A stretch of DNA of 32,805 bases from Clostridia bacterium (GCA_026418715.1 JAOAAV010000026.1:1-32805); one strand, 5' to 3'; shown: positions 7,512-16,202, counted from the first letter of the stretch. The notes: generated from the letters alone by a model not told the origin. Numbers and translations are program-made.

Positions 7512-8015
7512 TTGAAAATTTTCCGTTTAACATTTTCCGCAGTCATTTGTGCAATTTCTGTTATACTTTTATATATTTCGGCGATAATTCCGAGCGGAAA
7601 AGTCGCCGTTTTCGCATTAGCCACTGGTATGCTGTGTGCAACAGTTATAGAGTGCGGTGAAAAATTCGCTTTTGCAAGCTTTGTGGTTGTGGGATTATTA
7701 AGCTTTTTTATGCTTCCGAACAAGCTTATTTTAGTGCCTTATGCGATTTTTTTTGGCTTTTATCCAATCCTCAAGCTTCACATAGAAAAGCTTAATAAAA
7801 TTGTATTAGAATGGCTTATTAAGCTTTTGTCCTTTTCTTTGGCAATGCTTGCAGCATACTTTGTCGTAGGGCTGATTGTGGGACAAAACATGAAAGTTGA
7901 GGTCTTGCCATATTTTATTCCAATGGCGCTTTTGGGGTTTGCGGCATATGATTATGCTCTGAGTTTATTTATAGGATTTTACAAAAGCAGAATATCAAAA
8001 TATCTTAAGAAATAG
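7512..8015 (+). CDS. Small multi-pass membrane protein, function unknown
   Basis: 167 residues with about five hydrophobic segments (roughly 7-25, 29-45, 50-70, 96-118 and 129-150) and a basic C-terminus ending KSRISKYLKK. It belongs to no family I can name with confidence; the arrangement is loosely like small substrate-binding membrane components of transporters, without a nearby ATPase. TTG 7512 is chosen because AGGAG (7498-7502) lies 9 bases upstream; the in-frame TTG at 7503 abuts the site. The gene begins 12 bases after the J-domain stop and ends 12 bases before DUF1385, so it is part of the same transcript. Confidence 0.7.
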   Translation: MKIFRLTFSAVICAISVILLYISAIIPSGKVAVFALATGMLCATVIECGEKFAFASFVVVGLLSFFMLPNKLILVPYAIFFGFYPILKLHIEKLNKIVLEWLIKLLSFSLAMLAAYFVVGLIVGQNMKVEVLPYFIPMALLGFAAYDYALSLFIGFYKSRISKYLKK

Positions 8016-8027
8016 GGAAGGTTTTAT

Positions 8028-9020
8028 ATGAACGAAAAAAAGCATATTACATCTATAGGCGGTCAGGCGGTTATTGAAGGGGTCATGATGCGCGGACCGT
8101 ATAAAACCGCCGTAGCAGTACGCAAGCCTGATGGAGAGATCATTGTTGATTTAAGGGAAAACGGGACCAAAAAACGCAATACATTTTGCAAACTTCCGAT
8201 TGTCCGTGGGTGTGTAAATTTTTTTGAAAGCTTGGTAATAGGCATGAAAGCACTCATGTTTTCGGCTGAATTTATGGATATTGAGGGCGATGAGGACGAA
8301 CCCGAAAGCAAATTTGACAAATGGCTAAATGACAAATTCGGCGACAATATAAAAGACATCGTAATTTATGTATCTCTTGTTCTATCCTTATTCTTGAGCA
8401 TTGGTCTTTTCATTTTGCTTCCTACAGTTGTCACAAGAGGTCTTGAGGCTGTGATGACTGGTAAAACGCTCATTCCGATTCCGAGCAAGTCCTATATTGC
8501 CGTATTTGCCGGAACAAGGACATTTACAAGTCTTGTAGAAGGCATTTTAAGGATGACAATTTTCATTTTGTATCTTGCGATTGTATCTAAAATGAAGGAT
8601 ATACAGCGGGTATTTGAGTATCACGGAGCGGAGCATAAGAGTATAAGTTGCTACGAAAACGGCGAGGAATTGACGGTGGAGAACGTAAGAAAACACTCAA
8701 GATTTCATCCTCGTTGCGGAACAAGCTTTCTGCTTTTTGTTATGATTGTCAGCATTATATTGTTTGCGCTCTTGCCAAGAACTGGCGTACTTTTGCGCAT
8801 GGGTATGAGATTGCTGCTTCTTCCTATTGTTGCGGGCATTTCATATGAAATTATCAAGATTGCAGGCAAAAGCACGAACGGGTGTGTACGGGCACTGACA
8901 AAACCGGGGCTGTGGCTTCAACGCCTTACTACGCGCGAGCCTTATGATTCGCAGATTGAGGTGGCAATTGAGTCAATTAAAAGCGTGCTTCCGGAAAACA
9001 AAGAGGATGACAGATGGTAA
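8028..9020 (+). CDS. DUF1385-family membrane protein
   Basis: 330 residues. The N-terminal SIGGQAVIEGVMMRGPY is the DUF1385 signature, and the central EYHGAEHKSISCYENGEELT and HPRCGTSFLLFV blocks carry conserved His, Glu and Cys residues that could bind metal. Two to four hydrophobic segments lie at about residues 112-135, 155-195 and 235-275. The family is widespread in Clostridia and Thermotogae, often next to rpmE, prmC and prfA. It is sometimes described as a predicted metal-dependent membrane enzyme, with no settled function. Start ATG 8028 follows GGGAAGG. It overlaps prmC by 7 bases. Confidence 0.92.
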   Translation: MNEKKHITSIGGQAVIEGVMMRGPYKTAVAVRKPDGEIIVDLRENGTKKRNTFCKLPIVRGCVNFFESLVIGMKALMFSAEFMDIEGDEDEPESKFDKWLNDKFGDNIKDIVIYVSLVLSLFLSIGLFILLPTVVTRGLEAVMTGKTLIPIPSKSYIAVFAGTRTFTSLVEGILRMTIFILYLAIVSKMKDIQRVFEYHGAEHKSISCYENGEELTVENVRKHSRFHPRCGTSFLLFVMIVSIILFALLPRTGVLLRMGMRLLLLPIVAGISYEIIKIAGKSTNGCVRALTKPGLWLQRLTTREPYDSQIEVAIESIKSVLPENKEDDRW

Positions 9021-9877
9021 TTCGAGAATTATTGCAGTTTGTTATTGAAGAGTTTAAGAACGGAGGAATTGAAAATGCTATATTCGAGGCACACCTGCTT
9101 GTAAGAGGTGTGCTTTGCAAATCATCTCTTGATATAGTGCTTTGCAAGGAAGATGATGTTCCGAAAGAAAAAGAGAACGTTATCATGGAAGGTGTACGGC
9201 GCAGATTAAAGCATGAACCGCTGCAATACATCCTTGGTTCGCAGGAATTTATGTCACTTTCGTTTAAAGTTACTCCTGATGTTTTAATTCCTCGCGCGGA
9301 TACCGAAGTATTAGTTGAACATATTATATCGAAATATGTAAATCAAGGTATGCTTGCTTTGGATATTGGCACAGGATCTGGGTGCATCGGTATAAGCTTG
9401 GCGGTATACAATAAAAACGCATATGTGCGCGGGTTGGATATCAGTGAAAAGGCGCTTTGTGTGGCAAGAGAAAATGCTAAAATGCATCTGGTTCATGACA
9501 GGGTATCATTCGAACTTTGTGACGTATTAAAGGACAGTATTTGGGGGAGATACGATGTTATAGTATCCAATCCTCCGTATATAGAAACGGATGCAATCCT
9601 CTCCTTGGGAAAAAATGTAAAAGATTTTGAGCCTGTGCTTGCTTTAGATGGAGGGGCGGACGGTCTGAAATTTTACAGGCGGATAATATCCGCCGCGCCG
9701 AAACTATTAAATGATAGCGGTATTCTCGCATTTGAGGTGGGACATACACAGGCTCAGAAGGTTGCGCAAATGATGGATGAAAGCTTTGACAACATTGAGT
9801 TTGTCAAGGATTTGTGCGGTATCGAAAGGGTTGTATGCGGAGTTAAAAAGCCTGGGCATATTTATCGATTAACGTAA
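9014..9877 (+). CDS. prmC: Peptide chain release factor N5-glutamine methyltransferase
   Basis: 287 residues. The enzyme methylates the GGQ glutamine of release factors RF1 and RF2 with SAM. An N-terminal helical domain (1-75) is followed by the methyltransferase domain with SAM motif DIGTGSGCIG (117-126) and the substrate-binding NPPY (186-189). YILGSQEFMSLSFKVTPDVL and IPRADTEVL are further PrmC hallmarks. ATG 9014 lies inside the end of the DUF1385 gene, with AGAGGATG just upstream. In many relatives prfA follows; here the next gene is the convergent M23 peptidase, whose stop overlaps by 16 bp, and no terminator separates them. Confidence 0.95.
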   Translation: MVIRELLQFVIEEFKNGGIENAIFEAHLLVRGVLCKSSLDIVLCKEDDVPKEKENVIMEGVRRRLKHEPLQYILGSQEFMSLSFKVTPDVLIPRADTEVLVEHIISKYVNQGMLALDIGTGSGCIGISLAVYNKNAYVRGLDISEKALCVARENAKMHLVHDRVSFELCDVLKDSIWGRYDVIVSNPPYIETDAILSLGKNVKDFEPVLALDGGADGLKFYRRIISAAPKLLNDSGILAFEVGHTQAQKVAQMMDESFDNIEFVKDLCGIERVVCGVKKPGHIYRLT

Positions 9878-11283
9878 TTTTCAGGATTTTGTGCCGTTCC
9901 GTTTTTGCGCACTTCAAAGTGCAGATGAGGGCCTGTGGATTTTCCTGAGTCACCCATAGTGGCGATAATTTGCCCCTTTTCCACTATGTCCCCAACATTT
10001 GCAAGCAACGTATCACAATGCCCATAGCAGGTTTCATAACCGTTGTTGTGATTGATAATTATAATGTTTCCGTAACCGTTTTGTACGCCTGCAAATGTTA
10101 CTATTCCTTCATCTGCAGCTTTTATCGGTGTCCCTATGCTGTTTGTAATATCGAGTCCGTCATGATGAGTTCCCCAGCGCGAGCCAAAGCGTGAGGATAT
10201 TGTCCCCGATGTCGGAAATAAAAATTCCCCGCTGCCTACTCCTGTGGGCCTTTTTTTTGTTCCTATTTTAACTATTTCCTTAACCGGTTCCTTTGTAACA
10301 ATCTCTGATAAAATCTCGCGGGATACTTGAACGCCGTTTACAGCAGTAATCAGCGAAGTGATTGTTTTTTCGCCAAATTCCCCTGTCTGCAGCGTTTCGG
10401 ACTGGTCCTTATAAAGAGTACCGTCTGAAATTTCTTCTTTTTCAAAGTCAATGCTTTCAACGTCTGTGACTTTTGTAACCGTTTGCACTCTCAAACCGTT
10501 CTCGCTCGAAAAAAACCTTTGTGCCGATTGAACCGAATATACTGATGCCGCCGTCACATATTTTTCTTCTGTTTTTATGTCGTCAAGGATGATACTGTCC
10601 CCCTGTCCAAAGCTTGTCTTGAAAGCTTCGATTGCGTCATATAGATCTTTTTCACTTTTAAAGCCTATTGTTTCCTCTCCATTGATATAAAGCACGCAAG
10701 CCTTTATCATAAATTCCGACAATGCGGCTACGTTGGAGCGAAAATCCTCATTGCTTGTAAGAGAATCCTTTTTTATAATTCGTACAATGCGGTCTGCGCT
10801 TTTATTTATTTTAGCAAGTTCGCCAAAGGTACTCCCCAGTTCGGCATTAACCGAATTTAGTGCAACATTGTAAGCATTTTTGTCAGTAGAATAGCCTATT
10901 GTTTTTCCGTCTACAACAAATTGATATCCACCTGTAAAATATGTTGAAAATACCACCAAAAAAACGGCAAGCCACAAAAGCATTCCGGTGAATGCTATCA
11001 CGCTGCGGTGAATATGCGACATTAAGCGAGAAATTATAAAATCTGCAAATAGTTTCAATCGAATATGCGGCAGCAAGATACGGGGTTTTGGAATTGATAT
11101 GCTTGAGATGGTCGCAAACAGGTTCTGAGCCTGCGTTTTGACATAGGTATATGCTTGTGCGAAGAATACGGTTGTTTTTTCTTTTATTATGGTAGTAAAT
11201 TCTCGTATCTTATTTTTTTCATTATCATCTTTTACAGGGAAAACGGCAATACAATTTCTCTGCCGTATGGAACCGATATTCAT
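9862..11283 (-). CDS. Membrane-anchored G5-domain M23 (LytM-type) peptidase
   Basis: 473 residues. A basic cytoplasmic N-terminus of about 94 residues precedes one membrane segment (about 95-115, FTGMLLWLAVFLVVFST). The extracellular part contains a helical region (120-260), a G5 domain (about 266-345, ending KEIVKIGTKK) and a C-terminal M23 zinc peptidase domain (355-473). Zinc ligands are visible as H374-xxx-D378 and H455 in HLHFE, with H422 (YGHC) and H453 as catalytic or ligand residues, so it should be active on peptidoglycan cross-links. The long cytoplasmic tail is unusual for this class. ATG 11283 has AAGGAGAG (11289-11296) upstream. The leader carries a promoter and two repeat boxes, described separately. 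Confidence 0.92.
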   Translation of the reverse strand: MNIGSIRQRNCIAVFPVKDDNEKNKIREFTTIIKEKTTVFFAQAYTYVKTQAQNLFATISSISIPKPRILLPHIRLKLFADFIISRLMSHIHRSVIAFTGMLLWLAVFLVVFSTYFTGGYQFVVDGKTIGYSTDKNAYNVALNSVNAELGSTFGELAKINKSADRIVRIIKKDSLTSNEDFRSNVAALSEFMIKACVLYINGEETIGFKSEKDLYDAIEAFKTSFGQGDSIILDDIKTEEKYVTAASVYSVQSAQRFFSSENGLRVQTVTKVTDVESIDFEKEEISDGTLYKDQSETLQTGEFGEKTITSLITAVNGVQVSREILSEIVTKEPVKEIVKIGTKKRPTGVGSGEFLFPTSGTISSRFGSRWGTHHDGLDITNSIGTPIKAADEGIVTFAGVQNGYGNIIIINHNNGYETCYGHCDTLLANVGDIVEKGQIIATMGDSGKSTGPHLHFEVRKNGTAQNPENYVNR

Positions 11284-11358
11284 TTTGACTCTCCTTAAGA
11301 TGCAGTGTATTTTTAAATTTCCTCTGCAAGTATATTTTATGATGTAAAGCCATAAAAT

Positions 11359-11375
11359 ATTACAAAATCATTACA
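11359..11375 (-). promoter_or_regulatory. WalR-like direct repeat in the M23 gene leader
   Basis: On the minus strand TGTAAT-GATTT-TGTAAT matches the WalR (YycF) consensus TGTWAH-N5-TGTWAH at every position. It lies just downstream of the -10 box, where binding would block transcription start. WalR controls cell-wall hydrolase genes in Bacillota, which fits the M23 product. The match is short and AT-rich. Confidence 0.5.
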
Positions 11376-11383
11376 TTTGTTTA

Positions 11384-11412
11384 ATTATATCTTATAGATG
11401 TGATTTTTACAA
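11384..11412 (-). promoter_or_regulatory. Promoter of the M23 peptidase gene
   Basis: Minus-strand TTGTAA (11412-11407), 17-base spacer, TATAAT (11389-11384). The leader to the start codon is about 95 bases. Confidence 0.68.
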
Positions 11413-11420
11413 GTAGAAAA

Positions 11421-11437
11421 TATTAAGAAAATGTTAA
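11421..11437 (-). promoter_or_regulatory. Pho/OmpR-family-like direct repeat upstream of the M23 promoter
   Basis: Minus-strand TTAACA-TTTTC-TTAATA sits 8 bases upstream of the -35 box. Hexamers with an 11-base period are the binding form of OmpR-family regulators, and TTAACA is the PhoP half-site in Bacillus. This is an activator-type position; the identity of the regulator is inferred. Confidence 0.4.
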
Positions 11438-11458
11438 GAAAATTCTCGGTAGCATCAC

Positions 11459-11500
11459 AAAAACCCCCGTATCAACGCACTATCGCGTCAAAACAGGGGC
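11459..11500 (-). terminator. Terminator after the GH127 remnant
   Basis: CCCC (11464-11467) pairs with GGGG (11495-11498) and ACGC (11474-11477) with GCGT (11484-11487). On the minus strand the stem is followed by TTTTTG, so it ends transcription coming from the GH127 fragment. Confidence 0.65.
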
Positions 11501-11584
11501 TTTTGTTATATTTGACTTTAATAAAAAATTTCGATTTTACTATCTTTTTCAAGTATTACATTCTTTGATTTTTACTGAAGTGAT

Positions 11585-12300
11585 TTATTTAGCCTCTGTC
11601 ATCCATACTCGCATCTGATTTTCGCCACGATTACACCAAGTATAATAGGGAATAGCAACTGCCGTGCAAGGAGTTTCAACAGGGACTGATGTTGTGTACA
11701 GTTCAGCGGACACTTCGGTACGCACAGCTTCTGCCGTAATTTTAACCGCACCTTTGAGCTGTGCATCAGCATCACCCACAAAAAGCTTACCCTTCCGCTT
11801 GATTGAAAGAGACAATATATCATTTCCATTGTCAACTCCCTCAAAACAATATACAAGCGGTCCCCGACATATTGCAACAGATCCTGTAAGTTCAGGAATT
11901 TTTGCAGATGGATAAACATAGTAAGGTGTATCATCAAGAGTAAGTTTAACTATGTCACCTGCATTTACTTTAAGGTAAATATATCCTTTTATGGCATTAC
12001 AATCTACTATTTCATCGTTTACGGTAAGAATTGAATTTTTACTCCATTGAGGTATTCTAACTGCAATTTTACCCCTGCCTTCAAGAATTGTGTATACAAC
12101 ATCAAATCCATAAGGATATTCCGTTTTACATAGAAGCTTTACCCCATTTTCAAACGCAACCTTGCCGCCTGCATATAAGTGACAGAATACAGTATCTTCA
12201 TTTTCACCATAAGCATATTTCCCAAAAGAAGAAATAACGCGTGCCAGATTTGGAGGGCAACACGCACAAACTGCTTTGAACATTTTTTCACCTTCACCAC
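11585..12300 (-). pseudogene. C-terminal remnant of a GH127-type beta-L-arabinofuranosidase (DUF1680)
   Basis: The reading frame encodes 232 residues from the first ATG (12283) and stays open upstream to a TAA at 12359-12361. It begins almost at the ACCPPNLARVISSFGKYAY block. In GH127 enzymes (about 600-650 residues) this block carries the paired cysteines, one of them the nucleophile and both zinc ligands, and lies about two thirds along the chain. The following beta-sandwich part (for example AVRIPQWS and TGSVAICRGPLVYCFEG) is intact to the stop. The catalytic (alpha/alpha)6 domain is missing, so the fragment cannot be an enzyme. There is no good ribosome binding site, and upstream sequence is the ppdK promoter region. 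It is the end of a deleted carbohydrate-utilisation gene, probably lost recently because the frame is undamaged. Confidence 0.82.
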
Positions 12301-12412
12301 ACTGAATAGATGATATTGGTAAATATACATATTTGAATTTAATTGTATAATAATTTGCTTAAAACACACAATAAAACATAGTGATTATTGACAATTTTTT
12401 AGAAAAATCATA

Positions 12413-12440
12413 TAGACAATTCACTTCGTTATGATATAAT
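12413..12440 (+). promoter_or_regulatory. Promoter of ppdK
   Basis: TAGACA (12413-12418), 16-base spacer, TATAAT (12435-12440), with a leader of about 47 bases to the ATG. A TTGACA-like element at 12388 lies too far upstream for this -10. Confidence 0.72.
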
Positions 12441-12493
12441 ATTACCGCAGTTAGTAAAAACAATTAAATATTTAAACTTTAGGAGGGAAATTG

Positions 12494-15154
12494 ATGAGCA
12501 AAAAATTTGTATATCTTTTTAGTGAAGGTGACGCAAGCATGAGAAATCTGCTTGGCGGAAAAGGGGCAAATTTAGCTGAAATGACAAAACTCGGCTTCCC
12601 CGTTCCGCAAGGCTTTACTGTTACCACCGAGGCTTGCACACAATACTATGAGGATGGCAAAACCATTAATGACGAAATAAAAAAAGAAATACGCGAAATG
12701 CTTGTTAAACTTGAAGCAATTGCGGGTAAAAAATTTGGCGATGCAAATGATCCGTTTTTGGTATCTGTTCGTTCGGGAGCAAGAGCATCCATGCCGGGTA
12801 TGATGGATACCATATTGAATCTTGGTTTGACCGATATTACAGTGAAAGGACTGGCAAATAAAACAGGAAATCCGAGATTTGCGTATGACAGTTACAGAAG
12901 ATTTATTCAAATGTTTTCCGATGTTGTTATGGAGGTTCCAAAACCGAAGTTTGAAAAAATCATTGATGAAATGAAGGAAGAGAAAGGCTATAAGCTTGAT
13001 ACGGAATTTACAGCCGAGGATCTTCAGGAATTGATTGCAAAATACAAAGAATTGTTTAAATTGGAAAAGGGCTTTGATTTCCCGCAAAATCCCGAGGATC
13101 AGCTTATTGCATCGATTGAGGCAGTATTTAGAAGCTGGGAAAATCCGAGAGCGATTGTATACAGAAGAATGAATGACATTCCTTCAAGCTGGGGTACGGC
13201 TGTAAATGTACAAGCAATGGTATTCGGAAATATGGGCAATACATCAGGTACTGGTGTTGCGTTCACCCGTAATCCAAGTACGGGAGAAAAGAAATTGTAC
13301 GGCGAATATTTGATTAATGCCCAAGGCGAAGACGTTGTTGCAGGTATCAGAACCCCAAGCCACATAAGCAAGCTTGAAGAAGATATGCCTGAAGTTTACA
13401 AGCAATTTGTTGACATTGCAAATAAATTGGAACTGCATTACAAAGATATGCAGGATATGGAGTTTACAATTCAAGAGGGCAAGCTTTATATGCTTCAAAC
13501 CAGAAATGGCAAGAGGACGGCTGCGGCAGCCCTTAAGATTGCGGTTGATTTGGTTGATGAAGGTCTTGCAACAAAAGAGGAAGCCCTTTTGAAGGTTGAT
13601 CCTAAACAACTTGACGCTCTCCTCCATCCTACATTCGTTCCTTCCGCTTTAAAGAGTGCTGAGGTTTTGGCAAAGGGTCTTCCGGCATCTCCGGGTGCAG
13701 GGTATGGCGCCGTATATTTTACGGCTGAAGAAGCCGTTGCAGCAGCAGCCGATGGAACCAAGGTTATTCTTGTAAGACTTGAAACATCTCCCGAAGATAT
13801 TGAAGGTATGAATGTTGCTCAGGGTATTTTGACAGCTCGAGGCGGTATGACTTCCCATGCGGCTGTTGTGGCTCGAGGAATGGGACGTTGCTGCGTTGCA
13901 GGCTGTGAAGCAATCAAGGTGAATGAAGAAGAGAAATACTTTACAGTGGGTGATAGAAAATTTGTGGAAGGGGATATTATTTCCCTTGACGGAAGTACAG
14001 GCAACGTATATGCGGGAGCTGTGGATACACAGGAAGCTGAATTGACCGGCGATTTTGCTAAATTTATGGGTTGGGCCGATGAAATTAGAACTTTGAAAGT
14101 TAGGGCAAATGCGGACACCCCAAGAGATGCAAAAACTGCTGCCTCTTTTGGTGCAGAAGGCATCGGTCTTTGCCGTACGGAGCATATGTTCTTTGAGGAA
14201 ACAAGAATTGCCGCAGTTCGCGAGATGATTGTTTCAAAGACAGCAGAACAGCGCAAAAAAGCTTTGGATAAGATCCTTCCCATGCAAAGAAGTGACTTTG
14301 AGGAACTGTTTAAGGCCCTTGGCGGTCATCCTGTGACCATTCGTTTCTTAGATCCCCCTCTTCATGAGTTTGTTCCCACCGGAGATGACGACATTGCCGC
14401 TTTGGCTAAAGAAATGGGACTTTCTTTTGACGAACTAAAGGCTACGGTTGACAGTTTGCACGAATTTAATCCGATGCTCGGACACAGAGGCTGCCGTCTT
14501 GCGGTAACTTACCCTGAAATTGCAGAAATGCAGACAAAGGCCGTTATTGAAGCAGCAATAAACGTAAACAAGCAGGGCATGAATGTTGTGCCTGAAATTA
14601 TGATTCCGCTTGTTGGGGAAGTAAAAGAGTTAAAATATGTAAAAGATGTTGTAACCAAAACGGCAGATGCAATTATTTCCGAAGCTGGAGTTAACTTGGA
14701 GTATAAAGTAGGTACGATGATTGAAATTCCGAGAGCTGCACTGTTAGCGGATGAAATTGCTCAAGAGGCGGAATTTTTCTCATTCGGGACAAATGACCTA
14801 ACACAAATGACCTTTGGTTTCTCTCGTGACGATGCGGGCAAATTCCTCGGTGATTACTATGACAAGAAAATTTTTGAATTTGATCCGTTCGCAAAGCTTG
14901 ATCAAGATGGTGTAGGAAAATTGGTCAAGATTGCCGTGGAAGGCGGGAAGAAAACAAGACCCGATATTAAGCTTGGCATCTGCGGCGAGCATGGAGGGGA
15001 TCCTTCAACTGTTGAATTTTGTCATGAAGTGGGCTTAAATTACGTATCCTGTTCTCCATACAGAGTACCGATAGCAAGACTTGCCGCTGCACAGGCGGCT
15101 ATAATCGCCAAAAATCAATCGAAAGGCAAGGCAACGGAGTCTGGTCAGAAATAG
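12494..15154 (+). CDS. ppdK: Pyruvate, phosphate dikinase
   Basis: 886 residues, full length for the family. The enzyme interconverts pyruvate, ATP and phosphate with phosphoenolpyruvate, AMP and pyrophosphate; in anaerobes it often works in glycolysis or PEP supply. The N-terminal ATP-grasp domain starts FSEGDASMRNLLGGKGANLAEM. The central swivelling domain has the phospho-histidine motif GGMTSHAAVVARGMGR. The C-terminal PEP-binding TIM barrel has GIGLCRTEHMFF, LGHRGCRL, FGTNDLTQMTFGFSRDD and the catalytic CGEHGGDP. ATG 12494 has AGGAGGG 6 bases upstream and is preferred over the in-frame TTG at 12491. It is a single-gene unit between its own promoter and terminator. Confidence 0.97.
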   Translation: MSKKFVYLFSEGDASMRNLLGGKGANLAEMTKLGFPVPQGFTVTTEACTQYYEDGKTINDEIKKEIREMLVKLEAIAGKKFGDANDPFLVSVRSGARASMPGMMDTILNLGLTDITVKGLANKTGNPRFAYDSYRRFIQMFSDVVMEVPKPKFEKIIDEMKEEKGYKLDTEFTAEDLQELIAKYKELFKLEKGFDFPQNPEDQLIASIEAVFRSWENPRAIVYRRMNDIPSSWGTAVNVQAMVFGNMGNTSGTGVAFTRNPSTGEKKLYGEYLINAQGEDVVAGIRTPSHISKLEEDMPEVYKQFVDIANKLELHYKDMQDMEFTIQEGKLYMLQTRNGKRTAAAALKIAVDLVDEGLATKEEALLKVDPKQLDALLHPTFVPSALKSAEVLAKGLPASPGAGYGAVYFTAEEAVAAAADGTKVILVRLETSPEDIEGMNVAQGILTARGGMTSHAAVVARGMGRCCVAGCEAIKVNEEEKYFTVGDRKFVEGDIISLDGSTGNVYAGAVDTQEAELTGDFAKFMGWADEIRTLKVRANADTPRDAKTAASFGAEGIGLCRTEHMFFEETRIAAVREMIVSKTAEQRKKALDKILPMQRSDFEELFKALGGHPVTIRFLDPPLHEFVPTGDDDIAALAKEMGLSFDELKATVDSLHEFNPMLGHRGCRLAVTYPEIAEMQTKAVIEAAINVNKQGMNVVPEIMIPLVGEVKELKYVKDVVTKTADAIISEAGVNLEYKVGTMIEIPRAALLADEIAQEAEFFSFGTNDLTQMTFGFSRDDAGKFLGDYYDKKIFEFDPFAKLDQDGVGKLVKIAVEGGKKTRPDIKLGICGEHGGDPSTVEFCHEVGLNYVSCSPYRVPIARLAAAQAAIIAKNQSKGKATESGQK

Positions 15155-15200
15155 GAAGGCCTTATGTACCAAAGTTTGAGAGATTTGGTATAAAATAAAG

Positions 15201-15247
15201 TAAGGGTGCTATCTCTTAGTGATATAAGAGGTAGTACCTTATTTTTT
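15201..15247 (+). terminator. Terminator after ppdK
   Basis: AAGG (15202-15205) with CCTT (15237-15240) and CTCTTA (15213-15218) with TAAGAG (15225-15230) form a long interrupted stem followed by ATTTTTT. Confidence 0.85.
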
Positions 15248-15259
15248 ATTCAAATATGG

Positions 15260-15304
15260 TATTATGGAACAAAAAACAGGCTAAAAAACAGCTATTATGG
15301 AACA
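15260..15304 (+). repeat. Pair of 12-bp direct repeats
   Basis: TATTATGGAACA occurs at 15260-15271 and 15293-15304, a 33-base period, with AAAAAACAG also present twice between them. The pair lies between the ppdK terminator and the decayed mobile gene, so it could be a binding site or edge of the former element. Confidence 0.55.
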
Positions 15305-15381
15305 CATTTTTGATTTAATTACGGAATACTTTATTATAGAATATTAGTATGAAATTTGGACAGGTCTGGAGGTGATTGACA

Positions 15382-16126
15382 TTAAATTAGGATAAAACTT
15401 ATCTCGCAGCGGTCGCGGGTTCGGGATGCAGTAAAACTGATTCCGATTTCCGCAAGCTCCTGACGGCATCGTATAATCTTTTTCATCAGCACATTGGGCA
15501 GAAGTTTCTCTCCGCTGTGCTTCTCAAACTCTTCCGCCAGCTCCGTCGCCGTTCCGGTAAATGAGAGAAGAAATTTCATAACAACAGAGGAATGAAGAAT
15601 GATTCCATCGCTCGGTTGCGGTTCGTTTGTGATACTGTCGGAACCCAGGCTCCAGAGGTGAAATACTATTATCAAACTCCAGCCGCAGCTTGAGGTATTC
15701 AATATCGCGGCCAACACAGTAGAGCATGGCGGAATTTCCTCCGCACTTATCCTTTTTCAATACGAAGTTTGAGTCAGTCGCGCCGCTGATGCCTATGGTG
15801 CCGGAAATCATGTTCATCGAGTCGTCATCGTTCATTTTTCGCAGGCGGTGAACAGGCAGAATGGCAATCCGGTACTTGTCCGCGAGAGCTTTGAGAATAC
15901 CGATATCTCGGTAATCGTCGGCGTACTGATTGATGTCGGCGGTTATTTTTCGTATTCTCTGGAGCGTATCAATGACGATCAGCACCGTGTCCGGATGCGC
16001 TTTCAAGAAATTCTCGATCTGGTTTTTCAGCCCTTCTCCGATTAACTACGACATGGTTGCAAAGTGAAGATTCTCCGGCGCGTCGTCCGCAATGTCGAAC
16101 AGCCGGTTTTTAATGCGCGTGAAGCT
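15382..16126 (-). pseudogene. Decayed RepA-like hexameric helicase/AAA ATPase of a mobile element
   Basis: Reading the minus strand, the product begins within the ATPase (RIKNRLFDIADDAPENLHFATMS), meets an in-frame TAG near 16048, continues with TVLIVIDTLQRIRKITAD (Walker B-like), YADDYRDIGILKALADKYRI, HRLRKMNDDDSMNMISGTIG and GRDIEYLKLRLEFDN, then shifts frame near 15660-15670 and ends in a helical C-terminus (TATELAEEFEKHSGEKLLPN). These blocks match RepA-like AAA ATPases of plasmids and integrative elements. The 5' part with the P-loop is absent; the frame stops at the left side of the IS element and does not resume on the other side. The GC-richer base use differs from the surrounding genes and from the IS. 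Three independent defects make it a relic. Confidence 0.82.
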
Positions 16127-16202
16127 TAGTGTTAGTATAGTTTTGTAGACACAAAAACTCGGACAAATTAAAATAAAATAAGAGAGAGGATGTGTCTATA
16201 AA

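Noticed and set aside
12572-14283. Several long minus-strand frames inside ppdK
   Set aside because: They are shadows of a highly conserved gene on the plus strand and have no ribosome binding sites or recognisable domains.
15155-15184. Nine-codon frame right after ppdK
   Set aside because: Too short, no ribosome binding site, and within the terminator approach.
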